Origin: DATHBD01 sp035296325
GTDB taxonomy: Bacteria > Actinomycetota > Actinomycetes > Mycobacteriales > Micromonosporaceae
Length of the DNA: 64,000 nt
Direction of reading: 5' to 3'
NCBI GenBank assembly: GCA_035296325.1
Contig: DATHBD010000058.1
Span: forward strand, 227,636-291,635
Every line of letters starts with the position of its first letter. The first letter of the stretch is position 1. Positions 25,513-32,483 of this stretch are shown in pieces. The translations under genes and the position numbers were made by a program. The notes under the pieces were generated by a model. That model was not told the origin of the DNA. It worked only from the letters and a program-made list of their open reading frames with translations, and made no database searches.

Positions 25513-25737
25513 ATGGCAGCCACCGCCACCACCAGCACCGAGAAGGGTCGCCGGATCGTCGGAGCCGAACGCCAGACACTCGCGAAAGACCTCGTGAAGC
25601 GGTACACCGGAGGCGAGAGCATTCGTGCGCTCGCCGCCTCCACCGGCCGTTCCTACGGGTTCGTTCACCGGGTGCTCACCGAGTCCGGCGTGCAGTTGCG
25701 CCAACGCGGCGGCGCCCGTCGCCGGAAGAAGGCATGA
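25513..25737 (+). CDS. small helix-turn-helix DNA-binding protein
   Basis: This 74-residue basic protein has a single HTH: LAKDLVKRYTGGESIRALAASTGRSYGFVHRVLTESGV, residues about 23-61. It ends in a Lys/Arg tail (RQRGGARRRKKA). The ESIRALAASTGRSYGFVHR core is characteristic of a small family found across actinomycetes, whose target is not known to me. The ATG at 25513 follows GAGGGATC. Its TGA overlaps the ATG of the enoyl-CoA hydratase homologue (ATGA). Confidence 0.88.
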   Translation: MAATATTSTEKGRRIVGAERQTLAKDLVKRYTGGESIRALAASTGRSYGFVHRVLTESGVQLRQRGGARRRKKA

Positions 25738-26582
25738 CACTGCCGATCAACCAGGCCTCTCCCGGCAATCGCCCACCGGGAAATCTGGAAGCCCCGGCAG
25801 GATCCGACCCCAGCCAGACACCTAACCCGCCCACCTATCTACGGCTGGACCGCGAAGGGCCGGTTGCGACGGTGACGTTGTGCCGGCCCGAGGTTCTCAA
25901 CGCACAGACCCCCGCCATGTGGTCGACGCTCCGCCAGATCGGCCGTGACCTTCCCGGCGATGTCCGGGTCGTGGTGGTCCGCGGCGAGGGTCGATCGTTC
26001 TCCGCCGGCCTCGATGTCGGCGAGGTCACCGCTCCCGGCGGTACCTTGGCCGAACTCGTCGCACTGGAGCCGGCCCAGGCGGAACGACGCATCGCGATAT
26101 TCCAGGAGGCGTTCACCTGGCTGCACCGACCCGATCTGATCAGCATCGCCGCAGTGCAGGGCCATGCGATCGGGGCCGGTTTCCAGCTCGCACTCGCCTG
26201 CGACCTGCGGATCCTCGCCGAGGACGCCCGGCTCACCATGGCTGAGGTCACACTCGGGCTGGTGCCCGATCTGGGTGGCACCAAGCGGCTGGTCGATCTC
26301 GTGGGCTACGCGCGCGCGCTGGAAATCTGCACCACCGGCCGTCGGGTGGGTGCCGCCGAGGCGGAGCGGATCGGATTGGCCAACATGGTGGTGGCCGAGG
26401 GCGACCTGGACGGATCGGTCCGGGACCTGGTCGCCGCGGTTGTCGCTGCCCCTCGGAACGCCGTGGTCGAGATCAAGGCGCTGCTGGCCGGAGCGTCGGA
26501 GCGCGGATATCCGGCGCAGCTTGCCGCGGAGCGGGCCGCGCAGGTCCGCCGAATGCGCGATCTCGCCGGCCTCGGCGACTAG
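25734..26582 (+). CDS. enoyl-CoA hydratase/isomerase family protein
   Basis: This 282-residue crotonase-fold protein has a Pro-rich head of about 35 residues, RVVVVRGEGRSFSAGLDVGEV (first oxyanion-hole loop) near residue 85, VQGHAIGAGFQLALACDLRI near residue 145 (second oxyanion loop), and MAEVTLGLVPDLGGTKRL. Of the two catalytic glutamates of classical hydratase, the second (in MAEV) is present. The first position is Gln in GFQLALACD. It may be an isomerase or another crotonase reaction rather than a hydratase. It is coupled by ATGA to the HTH gene before it. Confidence 0.85.
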   Translation: MTLPINQASPGNRPPGNLEAPAGSDPSQTPNPPTYLRLDREGPVATVTLCRPEVLNAQTPAMWSTLRQIGRDLPGDVRVVVVRGEGRSFSAGLDVGEVTAPGGTLAELVALEPAQAERRIAIFQEAFTWLHRPDLISIAAVQGHAIGAGFQLALACDLRILAEDARLTMAEVTLGLVPDLGGTKRLVDLVGYARALEICTTGRRVGAAEAERIGLANMVVAEGDLDGSVRDLVAAVVAAPRNAVVEIKALLAGASERGYPAQLAAERAAQVRRMRDLAGLGD

Positions 26583-26694
26583 GACCCGCCGACCCGGTCC
26601 GGGCCACGACCGCATCCCTGCGTCCGGCACCCAGCGAGTGTCATTGGCCGCTCACATTCGGTCATGGCCGCACCAGGGGCGATTCCCTCATCGG

Positions 26695-26738
26695 GACGTA
26701 TAGACCTGCTCGCATCGCGGCTAGCAGGTCTATACGTC
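26695..26738. terminator. long hairpin downstream of the enoyl-CoA hydratase gene
   Basis: Arms GACGTATAGACCTGCT and AGCAGGTCTATACGTC are perfectly complementary over 16 bases around a 12-base loop, about 110 bases after the stop of the upstream gene. The arms are clearly less GC-rich than their surroundings. A terminator is the simplest reading. An operator or transposon-derived end is possible. Confidence 0.55.
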
Positions 26739-26771
26739 TTGACGGAGAGGGCGGCGGTCTGCGGAGGCGAC

Positions 26772-26940
26772 GCCGGCAGGGGTGCGGCAGGGCTGGGGAG
26801 GCCGCGCCGGCAGGGGTGCGGCAGGGCCGGGGAGGCGGTGCCGGCAGGGGTGCGGCAGGGCCGGGGAGGCGGGTGCCGGCAGGCGTGCGGCAGGGCCGGG
26901 GAGGCGGTGCCGGCAGGGCGCGGCAGGGCGGGGAGGCGGC
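26772..26940. repeat. 34-bp tandem repeat, about five units
   Basis: Units begin at 26772, 26806, 26840, 26875 and 26909, each starting GCCGGCAGG, with a period of 34 bases (35 once). The third and fourth units are nearly identical, and the last is shortened. The purine-rich strand (GGCAGGG, GGGGAGGC) is G-rich enough for unusual structures. It lies in intergenic DNA and behaves like a minisatellite. Confidence 0.9.
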
Positions 26941-27208
26941 ACGGCGACCGCGGATACGGGCTGGGTGCCGACGGATGAATGCGGGAACTGGCAGCGAGGG
27001 CGAGGCACCGGGCGAGGGGTGGCGGGACGGTGCGGCACGGGCCGGGCGGCTGTGGCGAACGCCCGGTGGAAGCCGACGTGCGAGCGGTAGCGTCGGCGGT
27101 CGGGAAGCAATCCGGTTCGCTGAAAGTTGTCGTACGCGTCGGCAACAGTTGGGGCCGGAGTCAGCAGGACCGGGCGGCTGATGGAGCCCGGCACAGGAGA
27201 GGTGGATC

Positions 27209-29176
27209 GTGGCGCACCCGATGGGTGGTGGTATGGGCGGCGGCATGGGCGGCTGGGAGATGCTGCGCTCGATGCGCCGCGAGGGTGAACTGGAAGGCAC
27301 CCGCGTTGGGTCGGTCACGGCCCGGCGGGTGGCGGCGTTCGCCCGGCCGTACCGCGGGCAGATCTCCGTCTTCCTTTTCGTCGTCGTGCTCGCCGCCGGG
27401 ATCGGCGTGGCCACCCCGGTGCTGGCCGGCAAGGTCCTCAACGTCATCACCCAGCACGGCCCGGGTGCCGGATCGGCCGTGGTGCGGATCGCCCTGCTCA
27501 TCGCCGCGCTCGCCATCGCCGAGGCGCTGCTCTCACTGGCGCAGCGGTGGTACTCGGCGCGCATCGGTGAAGGCATCATTTTCGATCTCCGCACCCAGGT
27601 GTACGACCACGTGCAACGGCTGCCGTTGCAGTTCTTCACCCGCACCCAGACCGGTGCCCTGGTCAGCCGACTGAACACCGACGTGATGGGGGCGCAGCGC
27701 GCGTTCACCTCCACCCTCTCCGGTGTGGTCAGCAACGTGATCCAGCTGGTGCTGACCGCGGCCGTGATGCTCACGCTGTCCTGGCAGGTGACCCTGTTGT
27801 CGCTGGTCATGCTGCCGGTGTTCATTCTTCCGGCTCGGCGGGTCGGTCGTCGGCTGGCGGACATCACCCGCGAGTCGTACCAGCTCGACGCCTCGATGAA
27901 CGCCACGATGACCGAGCGGTTCGGTGTCGCCGGTGCGCTGCTGGTCAAGCTCTTCGGCCACCCGGACGCCGAGGCGGCGCGGTTCTCGGCACGAGCAGAC
28001 CGGGTGCGCGACATCGGGATCCAGTCGGCGATGTACAGCCGGGTGTTCTTCGTCGGGATGCTGCTGGTGGCTTCGCTGGCACAGGCGTTGACCTACGGCC
28101 TGGGCGGGTGGCTCGCCGTGCGCGGGCAGATCGAGCCGGGCACCGTGGTCACCCTCGCGCTGCTGCTCACCCGGCTCTACGGTCCGCTGACCGCGCTGTC
28201 CAATGTGCGCGTCGACGTGATGAGCGCGCTGGTGTCGTTCGAGCGGGTGTTCGAGGTGCTCGACCTCCAGCCCAGCATCGCGGAGCGGCCGGATGCCACC
28301 GTGGTGCCGCCCGGCTCGGCGCTTGTCGAGTTCCGCGACGTGCACTTCCGCTACCCGAGCGCCGCCGAGGTTTCCCTTGCGTCGTTGGAGGACGTGGCGG
28401 CACTCGACCGCACCGTCACCGACACGGTGCTGCGCGGGCTGTCCTTCACGGTGCGGCCGGGGCAGATGGTTGCGCTGGTCGGGCCGTCCGGCGCCGGCAA
28501 GTCGACGACCGCGATGCTGTTGCCGCGGGTGTACGACGTCACCAGCGGCGCTGTCCTGGTCGGCGGCATCGACGTGCGCGACGCCACCCTGGAGTCGCTG
28601 CGCGGCACGATCGGGGTGGTCACCCAGGACTCCCACCTGTTCCACGAGACCATCGAGGAAAATCTCCGCTACGCCAAGCCGGACGCCACCGTCGACGAAA
28701 TGTGGACGGCGTTGGAGCGGGCACAGGTGGGTGACCTGGTTCGGGCGCTGCCGGATGGGCTGGACACGGTGGTGGGGGAGCGGGGATACCGGTTCTCGGG
28801 TGGCGAGAAGCAGCGCATCGCCATCGCCCGGCTGTTGTTGAAGGCGCCGTCGATCGTCATTCTGGACGAGGCGACCGCCCACCTGGACTCCGAGAGCGAG
28901 GCGGCCGTGCAGCGCGCGCTGTCGGTGGCGCTCACCGGCCGTACCTCATTGGTCATCGCCCACCGGCTGTCAACCGTGCGGCAGGCCGACCAGATCCTGG
29001 TGCTCGACGAGGGCCGCATCGTCGAGCGGGGCACCCATGTCGAGTTGGTCGCGGCCGGCGGCCTGTATGCCGAGTTGTACCGCACGCAGTTCGCGATGGC
29101 CGACTCCCCGGCGCCCTTCCCGGCGGCGGATCCGGAGCCGGTGGTCCTGGTCCAGGGCGAGAAGTACGCCGAGTAG
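27209..29176 (+). CDS. ABC transporter, fused membrane and ATPase domains
   Basis: This 655-residue type IV ABC exporter half-transporter starts with a Gly/Met-rich MGGGMGGGMGGWEML head. Six membrane helices follow (about residues 45-330). The ATPase domain has Walker A GPSGAGKST near 426, signature FSGGEKQR near 529, Walker B IVILDEATAHLD and the H-loop AHRLS. It would form a homodimer in the cytoplasmic membrane and export an unknown lipid, peptide or drug. A 17-residue insert (LASLEDVAALDRTVTDT) splits the first ATPase strands. The GTG at 27209 follows CAGGAGAGGTGG. Confidence 0.92.
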   Translation: MAHPMGGGMGGGMGGWEMLRSMRREGELEGTRVGSVTARRVAAFARPYRGQISVFLFVVVLAAGIGVATPVLAGKVLNVITQHGPGAGSAVVRIALLIAALAIAEALLSLAQRWYSARIGEGIIFDLRTQVYDHVQRLPLQFFTRTQTGALVSRLNTDVMGAQRAFTSTLSGVVSNVIQLVLTAAVMLTLSWQVTLLSLVMLPVFILPARRVGRRLADITRESYQLDASMNATMTERFGVAGALLVKLFGHPDAEAARFSARADRVRDIGIQSAMYSRVFFVGMLLVASLAQALTYGLGGWLAVRGQIEPGTVVTLALLLTRLYGPLTALSNVRVDVMSALVSFERVFEVLDLQPSIAERPDATVVPPGSALVEFRDVHFRYPSAAEVSLASLEDVAALDRTVTDTVLRGLSFTVRPGQMVALVGPSGAGKSTTAMLLPRVYDVTSGAVLVGGIDVRDATLESLRGTIGVVTQDSHLFHETIEENLRYAKPDATVDEMWTALERAQVGDLVRALPDGLDTVVGERGYRFSGGEKQRIAIARLLLKAPSIVILDEATAHLDSESEAAVQRALSVALTGRTSLVIAHRLSTVRQADQILVLDEGRIVERGTHVELVAAGGLYAELYRTQFAMADSPAPFPAADPEPVVLVQGEKYAE

Positions 29177-29180
29177 CGCC

Positions 29181-29942
29181 CTACAGGGCGCGGGTGACTC
29201 CACCGTCGATCGTCACGGTGACACCGGTGACGTAGCTGGCCGCCGGTGACAGCAGGAACGCGGCGACCCGCCCGAATTCCTCCGGCTCGCCGAGGCGGCG
29301 CAGCGGGATGGCTCGCTCCACCGCGGCCCGGGCGGCTGCCGGGTCCGGGCCGGCCGCGAAGAGCTCCCGGCTCCGGTCGGTCATGATCCGCCCGGGCAGC
29401 AGGCCGACCACGCGGATGCCGCGCGGACCCAACTCGTCCGCGATGTCCTTCGCCGCCCCGGCGAGCCCCGGGCGCAGGCCGTTGGAGATGCCCAGCCCTT
29501 CCACCGGCACGCGGACCGAGGTGGACAGGACGAGACCGATCGCCGCGCCGTCGCTCAGCTGCGTCGCGACCACGCGCGCCGCCCGTACGGTGCCCAGGAA
29601 GACGCTCTCGAACGACGCCCGCCACTGCTCGTCGGATGTGCCGAGGGCGGTGCTCTTCGGTGGTCCGCCGACGGAGAGCAGCGCTCCGTCGAGGCGGCCG
29701 AACGCGGTGCGGGCGGCGTAGGCCAGCCGCGGCATGGCGTCCGGGTCCGCCAGATCGGCGGCGATCCCGGCCGCGTGGGCCGGCCCACCGAGCCGGTCGA
29801 CCGCCGCGGCGACCCGGGAAGCGTCCCGGGATGAAATCACCACGCGGGCACCGTCGGCGACCAGGTGCTGGGCGGTCGCGAAGCCGAGCCCTCGGGAGGC
29901 ACCGGTGAGGACGTACACCCGATCGCGCAGACCCAGATCCAT
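29181..29942 (-). CDS. short-chain dehydrogenase/reductase lacking the YxxxK motif
   Basis: This 253-residue Rossmann protein has the cofactor loop TGASRGLG at residue 14, the SVGGPP stretch in place of NAG, STSVRVPVEGLGISNGLRPGLAG in the catalytic region, and an IDGGVTRAL C terminus. Where canonical SDRs have YxxxK, this one reads ISNGLRPG, so both the catalytic Tyr and Lys are absent, although the serine is kept. It belongs to a divergent FabG-like group. Its reaction is unknown and it may bind cofactor without classical reduction. It lies 9 bases downstream of the acnR-like gene on the same strand. Confidence 0.85.
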   Translation of the reverse strand: MDLGLRDRVYVLTGASRGLGFATAQHLVADGARVVISSRDASRVAAAVDRLGGPAHAAGIAADLADPDAMPRLAYAARTAFGRLDGALLSVGGPPKSTALGTSDEQWRASFESVFLGTVRAARVVATQLSDGAAIGLVLSTSVRVPVEGLGISNGLRPGLAGAAKDIADELGPRGIRVVGLLPGRIMTDRSRELFAAGPDPAAARAAVERAIPLRRLGEPEEFGRVAAFLLSPAASYVTGVTVTIDGGVTRAL

Positions 29943-29951
29943 GGCGGAAGT

Positions 29952-30581
29952 TTAGGGGGCGGCCGCGGTGGATGCAGGGGTCGACGCGGCGGGGGACCGT
30001 TGGTGCCGGACTGCTTCCTCGACCATGTCCAGTACGCCGGCCAGGTGCTCGGCCGCCCGATCCGTCGCCAGCTGCAACACCAGTCCGTCGTAGGCCAGCT
30101 CCAGGAACCGCGCGAGCGCATCCACGTCGACGTCGCGGCGGAGCACGCCGGCCTCGCGCTGACGGCGCAGCCGCTGTCGGGTGGCGGCGGCGATCGCTGC
30201 GGACCTCGCGGCCCAGCGGGTGGCGAACTCGGCGTCGGTACGCAGCCGGCGGGACACCTCGAGCTGGGTGCCGAGCCACCCGGCGACCTCGGCCCGGGTG
30301 GCCGGGTCGGTGGCCCGCGTCAGCAGGTCGCGCATCACCTGCACCAGCCCGTACTCCGCGACGGTGGCCACCATGCTTGCCGTGTCGTCCTCGGCCACGG
30401 CGAGGAATAGCGAGTCCTTGTCCCGAAAATGGTGGAAGATCGCCCCACGGGACAACCCGATTTCGTCCTCCAGGCGGCGAACCGTCGCGCCCTCGTAGCC
30501 GTGCCGGGCGAAGCAGGTCCGCGCACCCGCGAGGATCTGGCGGCGGCGGGCGTCGAGTTGGTGCTGGCTGACCCGAGGCAC
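29952..30581 (-). CDS. acnR: TetR-family regulator, probable aconitase repressor AcnR
   Basis: The 209-residue protein has an N-terminal HTH reading ARTCFARHGYEGATVRRLEDEIGLSRGAIFHHFRDKDSLFLAV. This matches the AcnR type of Corynebacterium glutamicum, as do later segments I recall from that protein: YGLVQVMRDLL, GTQLEVSRRLRTDAEFATRW and LDMVEEAVR. AcnR represses aconitase and is reported to respond to iron and tricarboxylic-acid ligands. In corynebacteria acnR directly follows acn; here acn is 1.9 kb away with two genes between. The GTG at 30581 gives the usual start, though no clear ribosome site precedes it. Confidence 0.8.
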   Translation of the reverse strand: MPRVSQHQLDARRRQILAGARTCFARHGYEGATVRRLEDEIGLSRGAIFHHFRDKDSLFLAVAEDDTASMVATVAEYGLVQVMRDLLTRATDPATRAEVAGWLGTQLEVSRRLRTDAEFATRWAARSAAIAAATRQRLRRQREAGVLRRDVDVDALARFLELAYDGLVLQLATDRAAEHLAGVLDMVEEAVRHQRSPAASTPASTAAAP

Positions 30582-30615
30582 TGGTCGATCGTGACAGGAG
30601 GACCGGGGTGGAAGC

Positions 30616-30628
30616 AATCCGTACGTAC
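30616..30628 (-). promoter_or_regulatory. candidate AcnR operator upstream of acnR
   Basis: On the minus strand this reads GTACGTACGGATT, part of the perfect 12-base palindrome CCGTACGTACGG at 30619-30630, about 40 bases before the acnR start. A near copy (11 of 13 bases) lies upstream of acn at 35442-35454. A regulatory role is inference. Confidence 0.5.
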
Positions 30629-30693
30629 GGCTTGGGTGGTACGCGCCGTTTCGGGACTGTCGGAAGTACGACAATGTCACGTAGGGTGCCCGC

Positions 30694-31341
30694 GTGCCCC
30701 TGATTTTTCTGAGCCTGGATGACACGCTGCTGGACCGGGCGGCGGCGTTCCAAGGCTGGGCCAAGGAGTTTCTCCGACAGATCAACGCGCCGGACTATGA
30801 TCTTGACTGGTTACTCTCCGTCGACGCTGACGGCCTCGCGTCGCACTGGGATGTCGCTGAGGCGCTACGGGCCAGGTACCGCCTGCGAGCATCGGCAATC
30901 GACCTGATGGAGGCGGTCCGGGACGGTGTGCTCGAGCGGCTCCAACTCGACCCGCTGGTGGCGTGTGCGCTCGGTATCGCCGGCAACGCGGGCTGGCGGC
31001 CGGTTGTCGTCACGAACGGTGAGGCCCAGCTGCAGGAGATCAAGCTGCGCCGGACCGGGCTCGACCGGCACGTCGCCGGGTGGGTGATCTCCGAGGCGGT
31101 GGGCGTCCGCAAGCCCAATCCCCGGATCTTCGCGATTGCGGCGGACCATGCCCGGATGGGGCTTGCCGGCTCCTGGATCGTGGGGGACAGCCCGGAGGCC
31201 GACATCGGCGGCGCCGCGGCGATCGGGCTGCGCAGTGTGTGGCTGCACCGTGGGCGGTCATGGTACGACCAGCGGTATGCCCCCACCCTGATCGCCGACG
31301 GGCCCATCGCCGCGCTTGCCGCGGTCATGGACAACGGCTGA
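30694..31341 (+). CDS. HAD-superfamily protein with altered nucleophile position
   Basis: This 215-residue protein has a HAD fold of the haloacid-dehalogenase/phosphoglycolate-phosphatase type: motif I IFLSLDDTLLDR at the start, a helical cap (residues about 18-85), motif II VVVTNGEAQ, motif III lysine in VRKPNPRIF, and motif IV IVGDSPEADIGGAAAIG. Motif I should be DxDxT; here the first Asp, the nucleophile, is Ser (SLDDT). Classical phosphatase chemistry is therefore doubtful. The GTG at 30694 lies six bases after a TAGGGT box, suggesting a leaderless transcript. It is divergent from acnR. Confidence 0.85.
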   Translation: MPLIFLSLDDTLLDRAAAFQGWAKEFLRQINAPDYDLDWLLSVDADGLASHWDVAEALRARYRLRASAIDLMEAVRDGVLERLQLDPLVACALGIAGNAGWRPVVVTNGEAQLQEIKLRRTGLDRHVAGWVISEAVGVRKPNPRIFAIAADHARMGLAGSWIVGDSPEADIGGAAAIGLRSVWLHRGRSWYDQRYAPTLIADGPIAALAAVMDNG

Positions 31342-31513
31342 GAGAAAACCCGTTGCGGCCGGCGTCGGTCGCGGGTTCACTGTGTCCGGAACGCAAGCGT
31401 GTCCGCGCCCCGGGGGTTCCGGAGCCGGCCAGAGGAAGGGAGTTGGACGTGTTGACCGCTGTCTCGGCGTGCCTTATGCCGCCCATTCCTTTCTCTGACC
31501 GAGGAGCCCCGAC

Positions 31514-32431
31514 GTGCGAGAGCACGACCTTCCCGGCGCCCGCACGCGCCGGCAGCGGTTCGACGATGACGAGCCGTACACCCTGAAGCACCGGCGCCAG
31601 CGTGCGCCGCAGGTCGACGACAACACCGATGCACCCGAGGTCGGCAGCTGGACAAGCTGGGACGCCGCCGGCGTGGTGCACGGGCCGGAGCCGTACCCCG
31701 ATTGGTTGGTCACCGAGCTGGCCGCCGTCGACGTCGAGCTCGGCCTGATCAAGACCGGCAAGGAAGCCGACGTTCACCTGGTGGAGCGTGGTGTGCCGGG
31801 TACTGCCCGGACCAGCCTGCTCGCGGCCAAGCGGTACCGCTCAGCGGAGCACCGGATGTTCCACCGCGACTCCGGATACCTGGAGGGCCGGCGGGTCCGC
31901 GAGTCCCGGGTGACCCGGGCCATGGCCGGCCGTACCTCGTTCGGTCGGCAGGCCCTCGCCGGACAGTGGGCCTCGGCGGAGTTCGCCGCGTTGGTCCGGC
32001 TCTGGGAGTTGGGCAGCGCGTACGGGCTGGCCACGGTGCCCTATCCGGTGCAGGTGCTGGGCACCGAGCTGATGCTGGAGTTCATCGGGGACCCGGACGG
32101 CACGGCGGCGCCCCGACTGGCGCAGCTCCGCCCGGAGCCGGGTGACCTGGCGGACCTGTGGCGGCAACTGGTCGAGGCGATGACCATGCTGGCCCGGGCC
32201 GGTCTGGCGCACGGCGACCTCTCGCCGTACAACATTCTGGTCTTCCGGGGGCGGCTGGTGCTGATCGACCTGCCGCAGGTCGTTGATGTGGTGACCAATC
32301 CGCGCGGGCCCGAGTTCCTGGCGCGCGACGTGGCGGTGGTGGCGAAGTGGTTCGCGGCCCGGGGCCTCGCCGCTGCCGGAGACCCGGCCCCGCTCACCGC
32401 CGTGCTGCTCGCCGACGCCGGCGTGCGTTAG
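31514..32431 (+). CDS. RIO-type serine protein kinase
   Basis: This 305-residue protein has a polar N-terminal region of about 65 residues and a RIO domain: a flexible nucleotide loop TGKEADVHLVE near residue 80, the ATP lysine in LLAAKRYRS near residue 105, the catalytic loop LAHGDLSPYNILVF near residue 232, and the metal-binding Asp in LVLIDLPQVVDVV. RIO kinases act in ribosome maturation in eukaryotes and archaea. The bacterial relatives are poorly characterised. The GTG at 31514 is the best start. It converges on acn with a shared terminator. Confidence 0.88.
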   Translation: MREHDLPGARTRRQRFDDDEPYTLKHRRQRAPQVDDNTDAPEVGSWTSWDAAGVVHGPEPYPDWLVTELAAVDVELGLIKTGKEADVHLVERGVPGTARTSLLAAKRYRSAEHRMFHRDSGYLEGRRVRESRVTRAMAGRTSFGRQALAGQWASAEFAALVRLWELGSAYGLATVPYPVQVLGTELMLEFIGDPDGTAAPRLAQLRPEPGDLADLWRQLVEAMTMLARAGLAHGDLSPYNILVFRGRLVLIDLPQVVDVVTNPRGPEFLARDVAVVAKWFAARGLAAAGDPAPLTAVLLADAGVR

Positions 32432-32478
32432 CCCGCGGATCTTCCCCCTCGCCTCTCGCGAGGGGGAAGATCCGCGGG
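32432..32478. terminator. bidirectional terminator between the RIO kinase gene and acn
   Basis: Perfect 20-base arms (32432-32451 and 32459-32478) flank a 7-base loop. It begins immediately after the RIO kinase stop and ends 5 bases before the acn stop, so it serves both convergent genes. Confidence 0.88.
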
Positions 32479-32483
32479 GCCGG

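Larger units (their letters stand above)
26583..27208. other. 626-base gene-free stretch with hairpin and tandem repeat
   Basis: No open frame here looks like a real protein: the long frames through it are Pro/Arg/Ala repeats produced by the tandem array. It holds a 16-base-arm hairpin (26695-26738), a five-unit 34-base tandem repeat (26772-26940), and about 250 further bases before the ABC transporter. The promoter of that gene is presumably in the last 100 bases, where an AT-richer TGAAAGTTGTCGTACGCG occurs. Confidence 0.75.

Noticed and set aside
26662..28014. A 450-codon open frame on the minus strand antisense to the ABC exporter
   Set aside because: It is made of Pro/Arg/Ser-rich repeats generated by the tandem array and the antisense of a clear ABC gene; no domain or ribosome site supports it.
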